Of a stretch of DNA of 64,000 nucleotides, positions 10,521 to 21,159 are shown in pieces. Within the stretch, counting starts at the first letter, position 1; each line of letters starts with the position of its first letter. This DNA is from Pogonophryne albipinna. Lineage: Eukaryota; Chordata; Actinopteri; Perciformes; Artedidraconidae. Location: assembly GCA_028583405.1 (NCBI GenBank), contig CM053260.1:13910660-13974659 (forward strand), in the 5' to 3' direction. The notes under the pieces were generated by a model. It was not told the origin of the DNA. It was given only the letters and a program-made list of their open reading frames with translations, and did not search any database. The position numbers were made by a program, and so were the translations under genes.

Positions 10521-11200
10521 CAGTGGCGAACCGTGGCTATGACAACTGGACCTTCTGTAGACACACCCACCCCCCCCCACTCCGCGGCATTATAATGTCC
10601 GTCTTTTCACTGAATCGTCGTCTTCAAAAAGGTACTCACAACAATTCCGCAACAACTTCATCTTCACCTGTTGCACTTGTCATTTCAACGTTAAAAACAA
10701 TAAAACGGCATAAATTGCTTCGTCGCATTCTTCTAGATCTTCTGTCTCGAGCCAGTTAACTAGCGGGCCTTCTAGAATACCCTGGAACCGAGGGAAACTC
10801 TGAAAGAATACGCCCATTGGCTACAAATCAATATATAATTGGTTGATCAAACTGTCAGTCCAAACGTACGCTCTCATTCAGTGCAACGGCCAGGGCATTC
10901 GATCAAGGATGTAGAATACCTTGGTTGAAGGATATTCTACCCAGAGACCCAGAACAAGATCTGATTGGTTGCTTTCTTTTCTAACACAAAACCACTGAAA
11001 TGCGTAGTGCATGGTCCGAGAAGGACAAACAAATCAACGTAACACTGTGATATTACAGATCAACAACACAGATACGATTCTCATTTATTCATTTTATATA
11101 CATTTTATTTATATAATTAAATCGATTTTTTTTGTTTGTTTTATCTGAGTGTTCCAGGGTATTCTCTGAATACCTTGAAGGCCCTGACGGTTCGCCACTG
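10521..11200. mobile_element. hAT MITE, CAGTGGCGAACCGT ends, 8-bp duplication
   Basis: The ends CAGTGGCGAACCGT and ACGGTTCGCCACTG are inverted. The flanks are ATAGGATC at 10513-10520 and 11201-11208, a perfect 8-bp duplication diagnostic of hAT. It is 680 bp with no transposase. The open frame at 10523-10759 starts inside the terminal repeat and is not taken as a gene. The mirror is 23196-23875. Confidence 0.92.
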
Positions 11201-11208
11201 ATAGGATC

Positions 11209-11569
11209 CCTATAAAGTATATTCATTACTCGTTATTCTCTACTAATAGATAATTAAAGACTGTATATAATGACTATTTTGCACATCCCTTTCAAGATTT
11301 CAAGATTTTCTAAGGTTTATTGACATATCATATTCACAAACGGTGTAGTTATGCATTGAATGAAAAACTTGGGTCGCAGGTTCCTCAATAGTGCATTACA
11401 AGACATCTATCAATATTTGTGCATACTTCCAGCAATGTTAACTATGTTGAAGCACTTATTTTAACTGATATTATACATAATGTATTATACTCTTATAAGA
11501 TGTATGTAGATATTTCATCTCCGGCCTTGTCAGGTATTGAACAATCAATAAATAAAGAACACAGAATTG
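11209..11569. other. Family U continuation and AT-rich sequence, no gene
   Basis: Bases 11206-11300 resemble 3725-3830 (CCTATAAAGTATATTCATTA and onward), so this is U sequence split by the hAT. The remainder is AT-rich with no supported feature. Confidence 0.55.
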
Positions 11570-11573
11570 TTAA

Positions 11574-12333
11574 AGGTCCCATGTCATGGCCATTTCCACT
11601 GATCATAATTCCATTGTTGAGGTCTACTAGAATAGAATTATACTGTGCAATTTTCCAAACTCACATTGGTTTCGCATACAGCATCTCTGTAAAGTATGTG
11701 TATTCACTCTCTCCACTAAACGGCTCGTTGCAGCTCTTGCCCCCCCCTCCCTGTGAGCCCAGTGTGCTCCGATTGGTCGGGACGTTGTGAATCGCGCTGA
11801 GCTCCGTGGAGGTGTGATTTCCTTGTTTAGCGATACACAGCGAAACTCATCCTGAGCACACACAAAGTCACAGCCGAAGTAAAAACAATAAGTGTGGCTT
11901 GATATTGAGTAAGAAAAAGGTTGATAAACGCTGTGAGAATGGGTCTGCAGAGAGAATTTTGCCGCGATCCCAACTGTCTGTTATCAGCCTGCAGCCAGGG
12001 AGGAGAAATCAGCAGAGCTGCCTGCACTGAGTGTGTGAGGAAGTCCGTGGATTGGTCAATTTGGACCAATCAGCGGGGGCTTAACGTAACGGCTCCGCGG
12101 ATTGATCCATTTCGTTCCGGGGACGACATGACATCATGATGTACCCGGAAGAATCAAATGGACAGTGACGTATCTCCAACGAGGCGTTTTGGGGAGGTAT
12201 TTTCTGTGTTAGAGTTTTACTCGCTACATGGTGTACTTTGAGGGTTTTGACTCTGCAGACCGTTTACATGCATACAAACCTTCATAACACACAAGGGGAC
12301 GGGTAATAACCGGAAAAGCATGACATGGGACCT
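11574..12333. mobile_element. TTAA-flanked MITE, AGGTCCCATGTCATG ends
   Basis: It starts AGGTCCCATGTCATG and ends CATGACATGGGACCT, with TTAA on each side (11570-11573 and 12334-12337). TTAA duplications are used by piggyBac and Kolobok elements. It is 760 bp. The interior is GC-richer than its surroundings and noncoding as far as I can see. The mirror is 22065-22823. Confidence 0.88.
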
Positions 12334-12428
12334 TTAAATATAAAACACAGAATTTGTGTGATTATACTAAATGATTTACAAATAAACACCACTGCATATT
12401 TACAACAGTTACACATGCTGATGTAACG

Positions 12429-12476
12429 CAAATGTTTCCAACTTGGGATCAATAAAGTATATCTTATCTTAAGCTG
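12429..12476 (+). mobile_element. LINE 3' tail
   Basis: TTGGGATCAATAAAGTATAT followed by CTTATCTTA is the 3' tail type of the fish L2-like LINE also seen at 2468. It is severely truncated. The mirror is about 21919-21966. Confidence 0.7.
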
Positions 12477-12479
12477 ATC

Positions 12480-13232
12480 GATGGCTACTGCCATATTTGC
12501 AAAATTTGCCTCTGAACCTTGACAAGTGCATGTTTCAGGCTTATCAATTAATGTAATGTAATGTTATCAATTAACAACAGGAGGGGTCACAAACATAAGA
12601 CCAGCTGTTAAATAAAGCTCTTCTGACCTTAGCTGGCATGTGGGTATATATTAATGCTGCCCATTATGGGCACAAGCAATTTTCACCCATTTATTAATTA
12701 TATGTTTTAAATTTGAGTGTTTCCTTTCCCCTAAACCTCCAGGGATGTACACAGTTTAATACTGGCAACTTCTTATTATGGGAAATATGAAAACGTCTTT
12801 TAAAACTACAACTCCCAGTAGAGACGTGCCATAGATAGAGAACATGTTGCGAAACACAATAGCCAGCATGTGTAGTTCTGGGGAAGGGGTGGGGGAGGGG
12901 GGGACGCGGTGGACCCGTTCAAATCCAGTTTTGGACAGTCTGCCGTGGTTCCATCCCATTTCCCAAGTGCTGTTCGACGCTCGGCGTAACCGTAACCCTC
13001 GGAGCACACTCTCCAATCACAGAGCTTGAGGACTATCACGGGGTTTGTCAAGCGAAGCGGAGAGAATACTTACTTCCGGGTGTAATATTCTCTAAAGCAA
13101 ATGAGCTGCTCCGACCCTCGGTCCTGACGGACTCCAACTTGTGTTGATTAATCAAACAAATAAATAAACACAAGGATAATTATGTGTTATTGTTGAGTAA
13201 ATGGAGAATTGCATAGGGGAAAATAACGTAGG
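12480..13232. other. No gene; diverged family U copy 4 at 13022-13110
   Basis: Bases 13022-13110 contain the U signatures CAATCACAGAGCTTGAGG and TACTTACTTCCGGGTGTAAT in inverted orientation. Bases 12806-12870 include ACTACAACTCCCAGTAG, a common vertebrate repeat motif. Open frames here overlap on both strands and match nothing that I recognise. Confidence 0.5.
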
Positions 13233-13240
13233 CTATCTAT

Positions 13241-14428
13241 TAGGGGTGTAACGGTTCACAAACATTTCGGTTCGGTACGTACCTCGGTTTTTAGGTCACG
13301 GTTCGGTTCGGTACGTTTTCGGTACAGCAGAAATAATTATCACAAAACATAACATTTTTTTTTTTAATTAAACTGTGAATAATGTATTCACTCAAATAAA
13401 TACAAAATATAATAAACATTAAGGTGCAGCATTTCGATGAACTAAAATAATCTGTATTTGAACTTTACTGTACTAGTACTCACAAAACAAACTATTAGTT
13501 TTGGGTTTTTAATTATTATTAAACTATGAATATTCACTCAAATAAATATAAAATATAATAAAATAAACATTAAGGTGCAGCTTTTCGATGAACTGAAATA
13601 ATCTGTATTAGAACTGTACTGTACTAGTACCTAAGCAGCCAGCTTGACATTATGACTTGCTTGTCATTGTATTTTCATGTTTGTTTTAAAGAAAATGAAC
13701 TTGTCCACATTGCTTGCTGAAAGGGCAGATCTGCTGGCACTAACAATGTCTCCTGCTGTGGAGAACACCCTCTCTAGGGACAGAGGTAGCAGATACAGCC
13801 AGGTAGCGCTTTGCTAACATGGCAACATAAGGATATTTGGCGTTTGTAATAGCTTTGGCTTGGTCTGAACTTTTTGCGAGTGGTGGAGGCTTAAATGCTA
13901 GTGGGAGTTGGGTTTGCACTTCAGTCTTTTGGTACCGGTGATATTCACGTTCGGGTGATGCCTTTTCAAATGAGTGTGCAAGTTTGATGTATTGCCAGCC
14001 GCGTAACCAATTTTAGTTGAACAATGCCGACAGCTTTTTCCACCTGTCTTTGTCCGTCATCCTTGTACGTAACTGCGAAACCAAAATGTTCCCAAACCGG
14101 AGACTTCAATGATGCTGGAGGATTTTCGAGCTCAACTTTATCTGCGTTCGCCATTTCGACAGTTCCTCAAATTACTGACTACATTTGAACGCATCCCTCT
14201 GACCAGCTCGTCCAATGAAATGACTTGCTCGCTCTATGACGCGTTGAACACAATGGGAGCAAATTACTCTGAATGCTGCGACGCAGCACCTGAGATTACT
14301 TCCAAGAAGTTGTTCACGTTCTCAATTTTTTACGTTTAACGTTATATTCGTTCGGTACACACGTGTACCGAACCGAAGGGCCCGTACCGAATAATTTCGG
14401 TACGGGTACGTGTACCGTTACACCCCTA
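13241..14428. mobile_element. hAT derivative, TAGGGGTGTAACGG ends, 8-bp duplication
   Basis: The ends TAGGGGTGTAACGG and CCGTTACACCCCTA are inverted. The flanks are CTATCTAT at 13233-13240 and 14429-14436. Subterminal GGTTCGGTACG-type repeats are present at both ends. It retains only the N-terminal BED region of a transposase on the minus strand. It is inserted into family U sequence. The mirror is 19967-21159. Confidence 0.92.
13950..14154 (-). pseudogene. BED-finger remnant of hAT transposase, frameshifted left-arm copy
   Basis: It starts MANADKVELENPPASLKSPV and reads to DDGQRQV before losing frame. Relative to the right-arm copy (20241-20504), this arm lacks several bases around 14024-14042, destroying the finger (no C-x2-C in frame). 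The right copy keeps it. The difference is either a mutation after duplication or a sequencing error. The protein would have been a ZBED1-like hAT transposase. Only its first quarter or so is encoded in the element. Confidence 0.75.
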
Positions 14429-15007
14429 CTATCTATGCCACAATTTTAGATGCAGATTTTGTTAAACTAATACGTTTACGCTGTGGACCAACACATTGAC
14501 GGGAAGGGGGTAGCAATAAAGATAACACCATTAAACAGTTACACAACATAACAGAAATAATATCGATAGCAGCGTCCCTAGCAACAAGTAACAAGTAGTT
14601 AATAATAATAAAAGACATTAATAAAAAGGCATTTTAAACAGTCATTAAAAAGCAACACAATCTACCTGCATTGCATTACTCTAAACGTGTAATAACGTGC
14701 TTTAACCAGTAGGTGGTTTGGGTTAAAAACATAGACTGTATATATATATGGACGTAGTGTCCGTGACGTCACCCATAGGATTCTGCAGAGTTGCGGTGAA
14801 GCCCTTAGTAGGCGGAGTCGGCCACTAACGGCTCGACTGTGACGTCAGAGTCTAATCCCGCCTGCTCCAAATAAGGGCAAAGAGGCGGAGCCGAGGCGGG
14901 ACCTGTTGCCTCCGAACTGGAAGTAAACAGAGCTAGCTCAGGCTAAGAAGCTAAGCTAACATGAAATACATGCATACCAAGTTACTGCTAACAGTGTAGT
15001 TCCCCTA

Positions 15008-16220
15008 CAGTGGCGGCGCTAGGGGGTGGCTACTTGGGCTCAAGCCCCGGATGTTTTCTGAAAAGCCCCGGATGTTTCACTTAAAAAATATTTTTTATTT
15101 TTTTTATTTTTTATTTTATTTTTTAAAAACGTCTCGGGAGTAATGTGCAGTACCGGAGTCCACCAGAGAGGCATCCGCTGCGGGACATTAGCCTGCGTAC
15201 TGCGTAGCCTGCCCTGAAGTAGAAGTGATCCTTCCTAGTGCCTGACGAGTTTTAAGCTAATAGCCTATACAGTTATGGATATTAGAAAGTTATTGTCATT
15301 GAAGCAGGCGCCACAAGCTGCAGCAGCAGCAGTATCAGCAGCTGACAACAATGTCATCACCAGCAGTGAAGAAATGGATGATGTTTCAGGTTTGTGAATC
15401 TAATGGTGATATCTCTACTCTGGCTGACTGAGTAAGAAGTGAAAAAGAGTGATGTAACGTTAATGTTATAGCTAGTAAACATGGAGTAACCACACTAAGT
15501 ATACCCTTATGTTAGTATGTATACAGAACATGACTAAAAATTATCCTAAGATGTAACGTTAACCCTTTATACCTCAGTCTACTTTTAAGACACTAAAATA
15601 ACGTATTCCATTTTTTATTTTGTTTTCGCGCGTGGAATTATACCGGCTCTCGTTTCAGTACACATAACAACGGAACTGACAGGCAACCCTCTGAATCAGA
15701 CTCCGATTGGCTGTGACTGCATCAGAGTGTCCGATTCAGAAACGTGACTCTTACACATTTTTTACGTCACAAACAAAGATGGTGGATGAGAATAGATCTA
15801 TAAAACGATAAGCAATGCGCCAGAATCAAGGTGAGACTATCCGCCTCCTTTAAAACTCTACGCACATTCGTTTCACCTTAATAAGTAAACGACTGTTTGA
15901 GTGAGTTAAGGCATTAGTTTGCTTCATTAAAGGGTGTTAATGAGTGTTCTCCAGTGCCTTTTGTCCGCTTTAAGGTGTTATTAAGGTAGGGTTAATGTTG
16001 CTCTCAAAGTGCACCAGATTGATGCTTTCAACTTCAATATTTAAAAAAAAATCTTCCCGGGGGAGCATGCCCCTGGACCCCCCCAGAGGAGGCGACGACC
16101 CCCCTAAAGGATGTTCGGTCCACCCCACACTTATACAAAATAGCACTGTACCCTTGCACCCCCCCCCAAACAACTCCTGGGCTAAGCCCTGGATCTCCTA
16201 CAATCCTAAATCTGCCACTG
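15008..16220 (+). mobile_element. hAT derivative, CAGTGGCGGC / TCTGCCACTG ends
   Basis: The element starts CAGTGGCGGCGCTAGGGG and ends ATCTGCCACTG. The flanks are TTCCCCTA (15000-15007) and TTCTCCTA (16221-16228), 7 of 8 matching. The same mismatch is in the right-arm mirror, so it predates the duplication. A short first exon-like frame remains. A family-R-like segment (15995-16140) is inside. Confidence 0.8.
15274..15399 (+). pseudogene. hAT transposase N-terminal remnant
   Basis: The frame reads MDIRKLLSLKQAP, an alanine run, then TSSEEMDDVSGL and a stop at 15397-15399. An MDIR-type start is usual for ZMYM/TTF-finger hAT proteins of fish. The sequence CAGGTTTGTGAAT could be a splice donor, but no further exon is found inside the element. 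It is non-functional. Confidence 0.5.
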
Positions 16221-16344
16221 TTCTCCTATATAAACGTTACATTCATAGTCAAATGAGACAATCTGCAAGAGAATTAGCTATATTTTGTTATTCTTAATGC
16301 GTGTCATTCACACGTTGAGAAAAGACGGACTCCACCACCCGGAC

Positions 16345-16410
16345 CTAACGGAGCCGCAGTGGGCTAGCTCCGGGACGCCGGCTGGAGCTAGCCCCCTGCG
16401 GCTCCGTTAG
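16345..16410. repeat. GC-rich hairpin
   Basis: CTAACGGAGCCGCAG and GGGCTAGCTCC pair with GGAGCTAGCCC and CTGCGGCTCCGTTAG across a short loop. The mirror is about 17999-18064. Confidence 0.85.
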
Positions 16411-16637
16411 CTCCGGCGGCCACCACTGGGATAATTGGGTCCCCTATTAACATTTGCTCCCGTTTAGCATTATAGGCGTCATAGCCATAGACTATAAAAG
16501 TCTTACCCAAGGCTGAATCATAAACTAAAATGTATATGTATGCATAAAGGGTTACGTCCTTAGCTGGCTAATAAGTAACAAGCTAAGCTACCAAGCACAC
16601 AAACACCTGCGAACGGGGTTAACATGTATAATATTAT

Positions 16638-16691
16638 CATTTTAGACTTCTTGGAAGTTCTGTTAGTACATTCAAGCGCACAGCACGACAT
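16638..16691 (-). pseudogene. THAP-like zinc-finger start (left-arm copy)
   Basis: The minus strand reads MSCCALECTNRTSKKSK, matching the first half of the THAP C2CH finger start (C-x4-C) of a known fish repeat family. The frame then degenerates with no second Cys/His pair. See 17718-17771 for the mirror. Confidence 0.5.
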
Positions 16692-17170
16692 TTTAATTGT
16701 CTGGTATTTGTAACAATATTCCCTAAAAGGCACAATCACCACGAACACGGCTAAAGCTAAAGGGTCAAGTACAGTACTATGACTAACTAACGTTGTAGCC
16801 TCTATGGTTGTAGCCTAGCAGAGTGGACAAGTTGCTGTTAGCTGACAGTGAGGCATGTACGTGTCCATCAAAGTGACCACGCCCTAATTTATGCAAAAAC
16901 TTTAAGACCTAATATAAATAAAAGGGTCGTGTTAGAAAACAATTCACTCACAGATTCATAATCATGAAGGTGGAATCTAACTATATCGATAATAATATTT
17001 ATTGCATCCATGGGTAGAAACATGTTTTTTTCTGCTGTAAAGTTTGGCATTTTAACATGGGGGTCTATGGAAATTGCTCCTTTCTGCAGCCAGTCCCTAG
17101 CGGCCCATGTATGAACTGCAGTGTGTGGCACTTCCGTATTGGCGTCCCGGCTGTTCCCCAGAGTTTGCCG

Positions 17171-17239
17171 TCGTAAACTAACCAGAAACAGCAGTATATT
17201 TTATTTTGTTAACTGTAAACTTGACAGCTTTTAACCAAG
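17171..17239. other. 69-bp asymmetric spacer of the palindrome
   Basis: This is the only non-mirrored sequence between the arms. It is a family U segment (TCGTAAACTAACCAGAAACA through GACAGCTTTTAACCAAG) colinear with 30451-30523 in the right arm, differing by three short indels. It is the natural left flank of the right-arm THAP element. The junction with the left arm falls at CCG (17168-17170), bases also present in the uninterrupted U copy, suggesting 3-bp microhomology. Confidence 0.85.
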
Positions 17240-17717
17240 CGGCAAACTCTGGGGAACAGCCGGGACGCCAATACGGAAGTGCCACACACTGCAGTTCATA
17301 CATGGGCCGCTAGGGACTGGCTGCAGAAGGAGCAATTTCCATAGACCCCCATGTTAAAATGCCAAACTTTACAGCAGAAAAAAACATGTTTCTACCCATG
17401 GATGCAATAAATATTATTATCGATATAGTTAGATTCCACCTTCATGATTATGAATCTGTGAGTGAATTGTTTTCTAACACGACCCTTTTATTTATATTAG
17501 GTCTTAAAGTTTTTGCATAAATTAGGGCGTGGTCACTTTGATGGACACGTACATGCCTCACTGTCAGCTAACAGCAACTTGTCCACTCTGCTAGGCTACA
17601 ACCATAGAGGCTACAACGTTAGTTAGTCATAGTACTGTACTTGACCCTTTAGCTTTAGCCGTGTTCGTGGTGATTGTGCCTTTTAGGGAATATTGTTACA
17701 AATACCAGACAATTAAA

Positions 17718-17771
17718 ATGTCGTGCTGTGCGCTTGAATGTACTAACAGAACTTCCAAGAAGTCTAAAATG
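17718..17771 (+). pseudogene. THAP-like zinc-finger start (right-arm copy)
   Basis: It reads MSCCALECTNRTSKKSK from the ATG at 17718. Known fish relatives continue into a full THAP finger. Here the next bases do not encode the expected Cys and His, so the gene is a relic. The surrounding sequence (GCATAAATTAGGGCGTGG, CAGGTGTTTGTG) matches my memory of the same repeat family, not a host gene. Confidence 0.5.
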
Positions 17772-18186
17772 ATAATATTATACATGTTAACCCCGTTCGC
17801 AGGTGTTTGTGTGCTTGGTAGCTTAGCTTGTTTACTTATTAGCCAGCTAAGGACGTAACCCTTTATGCATACTATACATTTTAGTTTTGATTCAGCCTTG
17901 GGTAAGACTTTTATAGTCTATGGCTATGACGCCTATAATGCTAAACGGGAGCAAATGTTAATAGGGGACCCAATTATCCCAGTGGTGCCGCCGGAGCTAA
18001 CGGAGCCGCAGGGGGCTAGCTCCAGCCGGCGTCCCGGAGCTAGCCCACTGCGGCTCCGTTAGGTCCGGGTGGTGGAGTCCGTCTTTTCTCAACGTGTGAA
18101 TGACACGCATTAAGAATAACAAAATATAGCTAATTCTCTTGCAGATTGTCTCATTTGACTATGAATGTAACGTTTATATAGGAGAA

Positions 18187-19390
18187 CAGTGGCAGATTTA
18201 GGATTGTAGGAGATCCAGGGCTTAGCCCAGGAGTTGTTTGGGGGGGGTGCAAGGGTACAGTGCTATTTTTGTATAAGTGTGGGGTGGACCGAACATCCTT
18301 TAGGGGGGTCGTCGCCTCCTCTGGGGGGGTCCAGGGGCATGCTCCCCCGGGAAGATTTTTTTTAAATATTGAAGTTGAAAGCATCAATCTGGTGCACTTT
18401 GAGAGCAACATTAACCCTACCTTAATAACACCTTAAAGCGGACAAAAGGCACTGGAGAACACTCATTAACACCCTTTAATGAAGCAAACTAATGCCTTAA
18501 CTCACTCAAACAGTCGTTTACTTATTAAGGTGAAACGAATGTGCGTAGAGTTTTAAAGGAGCGGATAGTCTCACCTTGATTCTGGCGCATTGCTTATCGT
18601 TTTTATAGATCTATTCTCATCCACCATCTTTGTTTGTGACGTAAAAAATGTGTAAGAGTCACGTTTCTGAATCGGACACTCTGATGCAGTCACAGCCAAT
18701 CGGAGTCTGATTCAGAGGGTTGCCTGTCAGTTCCGTTGTTATGTGTACTGAAACGAGAGCCGGTATAATTCCACGCGCGAAACAAAATAAAAATGGAATA
18801 CGTTATTTTAGTGTCTTAAAGTAGACTGAGGTATAAAGGGTTAACGTTACATCTTAGGATAATTTTTTAGTCATGTTCTGTATACATACTAATAAGGGTA
18901 TACTTAGTGTGGTTACTCCATGTTTACTAGCTATAACATTAACGTTACATCACTCTTTTTCACTTCTTACTCAGTCAGCCAGAGTAGAGATATCACCATT
19001 AGATTCACAAACCTGAAACATCATCCATTTCTTCACTGCTGGTGATGACATTGTTGTCAGCTGCTGATACTGCTGCTGCTGCAGCTTGTGGCGCCTGCTT
19101 CAATGACAATAACTTTCTAATATCCATAACTGTATAGGCTATTAGCTTAAAACTCGTCAGCACTAGGAAGGATCACTTCTACTTCAGGGCAGGCTACGCA
19201 GTACGCAGGCTAATGTCCCGCAGCGGATGCCTCTCTGGTGGACTCCGGTACTGCACATTACTCCCGAGACGTTTTAAAAATAAAATAAAAATAAAAAAAA
19301 TAAAAAATATTTTTTAAGTGAAACATCCGGGGCTTTTCAGAAAACATCCGGGGCTTGAGCCCAAGTAGCCACCCCCTAGCGCCGCCACTG
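18187..19390 (-). mobile_element. hAT derivative nested in THAP element (right-arm copy)
   Basis: The ends are CAGTGGCAGATTTAGG and CTAGCGCCGCCACTG. The flanks are TAGGAGAA (18179-18186) and TAGGGGAA (19391-19398). It is the mirror of 15008-16220. Confidence 0.8.
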
Positions 19391-19966
19391 TAGGGGAACT
19401 ACCTGTTAGCAGTAACTTGGTATGCATGTATTTCATGTTAGCTTAGCTTTCTTAGCCTGAGCTAGCTCTGTTTACTTCCAGTTCGGAGGCAACAGGTCCC
19501 GCCTCGGCTCCGCCTCTTTGCCCTTATTTGGAGCAGGCGGGATTAGACTCTGACGTCACAGTCGAGCCGTTAGTGGCCGACTCCGCCTACTAAGGCTTCA
19601 CCGCAACTCTGCAGAATCCTATGGGTGACGTCACGGACACTACGTCCAATATATATACAGTCTATGTTTTTAACCCAAACCACCTACTGGTTAAAGCACG
19701 TTATTACACGTTTAGAGTAATGCAATGCAGGTAGATTGTGTTGCTTTTTAATGACTGTTTAAATGCCTTTTTATTAATGTCTTTTATTATTATTAACTAC
19801 TTGTTTACTTGTTGCTAGGGACGCTGCTATCGATATTATTTCTGTTATGTTGTGTAACTGTTTAATGGTGTTATCTTTATTGCTACCCCCTTCCCGTCAA
19901 TGTGTTGGTCCACAGCGTAAACGTATTAGTTTAACAAAATCTGCATCTAAATTGTGGCATAGATAG

Positions 19967-21159
19967 TAGGGGTGTTAACGGTACACGTACCCGTACCGAA
20001 ATTATTCGGTACGGGCCCTTCGGTTCGGTACACGTGTGTACCGAAGAATATAACGTTAAACGTAAAAAATTGAGAACGTGAACAACTTCTTGGAAGTAAT
20101 CTCAGGTGCTGCGTCGCAGCATTCAGAGTAATTTGCTCCCATTGTGTTCAACGCGTCATAGAGCGAGCAAGTCATTTCATTGGACGAGCTGGTCAGAGGG
20201 ATGCGTTCAAATGTAGTCAGTAATTTGAGGAACTGTCGAAATGGCGAACGCAGATAAAGTTGAGCTCGAAAATCCTCCAGCATCATTGAAGTCTCCGGTT
20301 TGGGAACATTTTGGTTTCGCAGTTACGTACAAGGATGACGGACAAAGACAGGTGGACCGAAAAGCTGTTTGTCGGCATTGTTCAACTAAAATTGGTTACG
20401 CGGCTGGCAATACATCAAACTTGCACACTCATTTGAAAAGGCATCACCCGAACGTGAATATCACCGGTACCAAAAGACTGAAGTGCAAACCCAACTCCCA
20501 CTAGCATTTAAGCCTCCACCACTCGCAAAAAGTTCAGACCGAGCCAAAGCTATTACAAACGCCAAATATCCTTATGTTGCCATGTTAGCAAAGCGCTACC
20601 TGGCTGTATCTGCTACCTCTGTCCCTAGAGAGGGTGTTCTCCACAGCAGGAGACATTGTTAGTGCCAGCAGATCTGCCCTTTCGGCAAGCAATGTGGACA
20701 AGTTCATTTTCTTTAAAAAAACATGAAAATACAATGACAAGCAAGTCATAATGTCAAACTGGCTGCTTAGGTACTAGTACAGTACAGTTCAAATACAGAT
20801 TATTTCAGTTCATCGAAAAGCTGCACCTTAATGTTTATTTTATTATATTTTATTTATTTGAGTGAATATTCATAGTTTAATAATAATTAAAAACCCAAAA
20901 CTAATAGTTGTTTTGTGAGTACTAGTACAGTAAAGTTCAAATACAGATTATTTCAGTTCATCGAAATGCTGCACCTTAATGTTTATTATATTTTTGTATT
21001 TATTTGAGTGAATACATTATTCACAGTTTAATTAAAAAAAAAATATGTTATGTTTTGTGATAATTTTTTCTGCTGTACCGAAAACGTACCGAACCGAACC
21101 GTGACCTAAAAACCGAGGTACGTACCGAACCGAAATGTTTGTGAACCGTTACACCCCTA
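19967..21159 (+). mobile_element. hAT derivative with BED finger (right-arm copy)
   Basis: It starts TAGGGGTG and ends CACCCCTA, with ATAGATAG on both sides (19959-19966 and 21160-21167). It is five bases longer than its mirror, mostly because of intact bases in the coding remnant and homopolymer differences. Confidence 0.92.
20241..20504 (+). pseudogene. hAT transposase N-terminus with intact BED finger, truncated
   Basis: This 87-codon frame starts MANADKVELENPPASLKSPV at 20241. Residues about 45-70 form a BED finger: AVCRHCSTKIGY supplies C-x2-C and LHTHLKRHHP supplies the histidines. BED fingers in ZBED1-like hAT transposases bind the element's own ends. The catalytic domain is missing: after TKRLKCKPNSH comes a stop, then a piece (LAKRYLAVSATSVPRERVF-like, frame-broken, near 20590-20650) resembling the hAT C-terminal dimerisation motif. 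The element is an internal-deletion derivative with no transposase activity of its own. Confidence 0.8.

Larger units (their letters stand above)
1..17170. repeat. Left arm of giant inverted repeat
   Basis: This segment is the reverse complement of 17240-34393. Paired landmarks include the LINE fragment at 2448-3365 versus 31029-31946, the U composite at 804-4784 versus 29610-33590, and the hAT at 10521-11200 versus 23196-23875. Paired coordinates sum to 34394 in the outer 6.6 kb, 34395-34397 in the middle and 34410 at the centre, so the left arm is 16 bases longer. Outer segments that I compared are identical, including an 18-base C/G run. Inner segments differ by many small, mostly homopolymer indels. 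The arm is cut by the window start. It holds no host gene that I recognise. A biological duplication and an assembly artefact are both possible. Confidence 0.97.
14729..17170 (-). mobile_element. THAP-containing DNA element abutting palindrome centre (left-arm copy)
   Basis: One end near 14729 reads CATAGACTGTATATATATAT with GTGTCCGTGACGTCACCC just inside, a common fish element end. The other end is cut at the palindrome junction (GAGTTTGCCG at 17161-17170). The minus strand carries a THAP-like start at 16691. A hAT (15008-16220) is nested inside. The duplicated target is seen only for the right-arm copy. Confidence 0.65.
17240..19668 (+). mobile_element. THAP-containing DNA element (right-arm copy)
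   Basis: It runs from CGGCAAACTC to CAGTCTATG. The flanks are TTTTAACC before and TTTAACCC after, while the empty homologous site at about 30511-30520 has this motif once, so a target duplication of about 8 bp is likely. The superfamily is unsure. THAP fingers occur in P-like and Kolobok elements, and the 8-bp duplication fits P-like better. A hAT (18187-19390) is nested inside. Confidence 0.65.
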
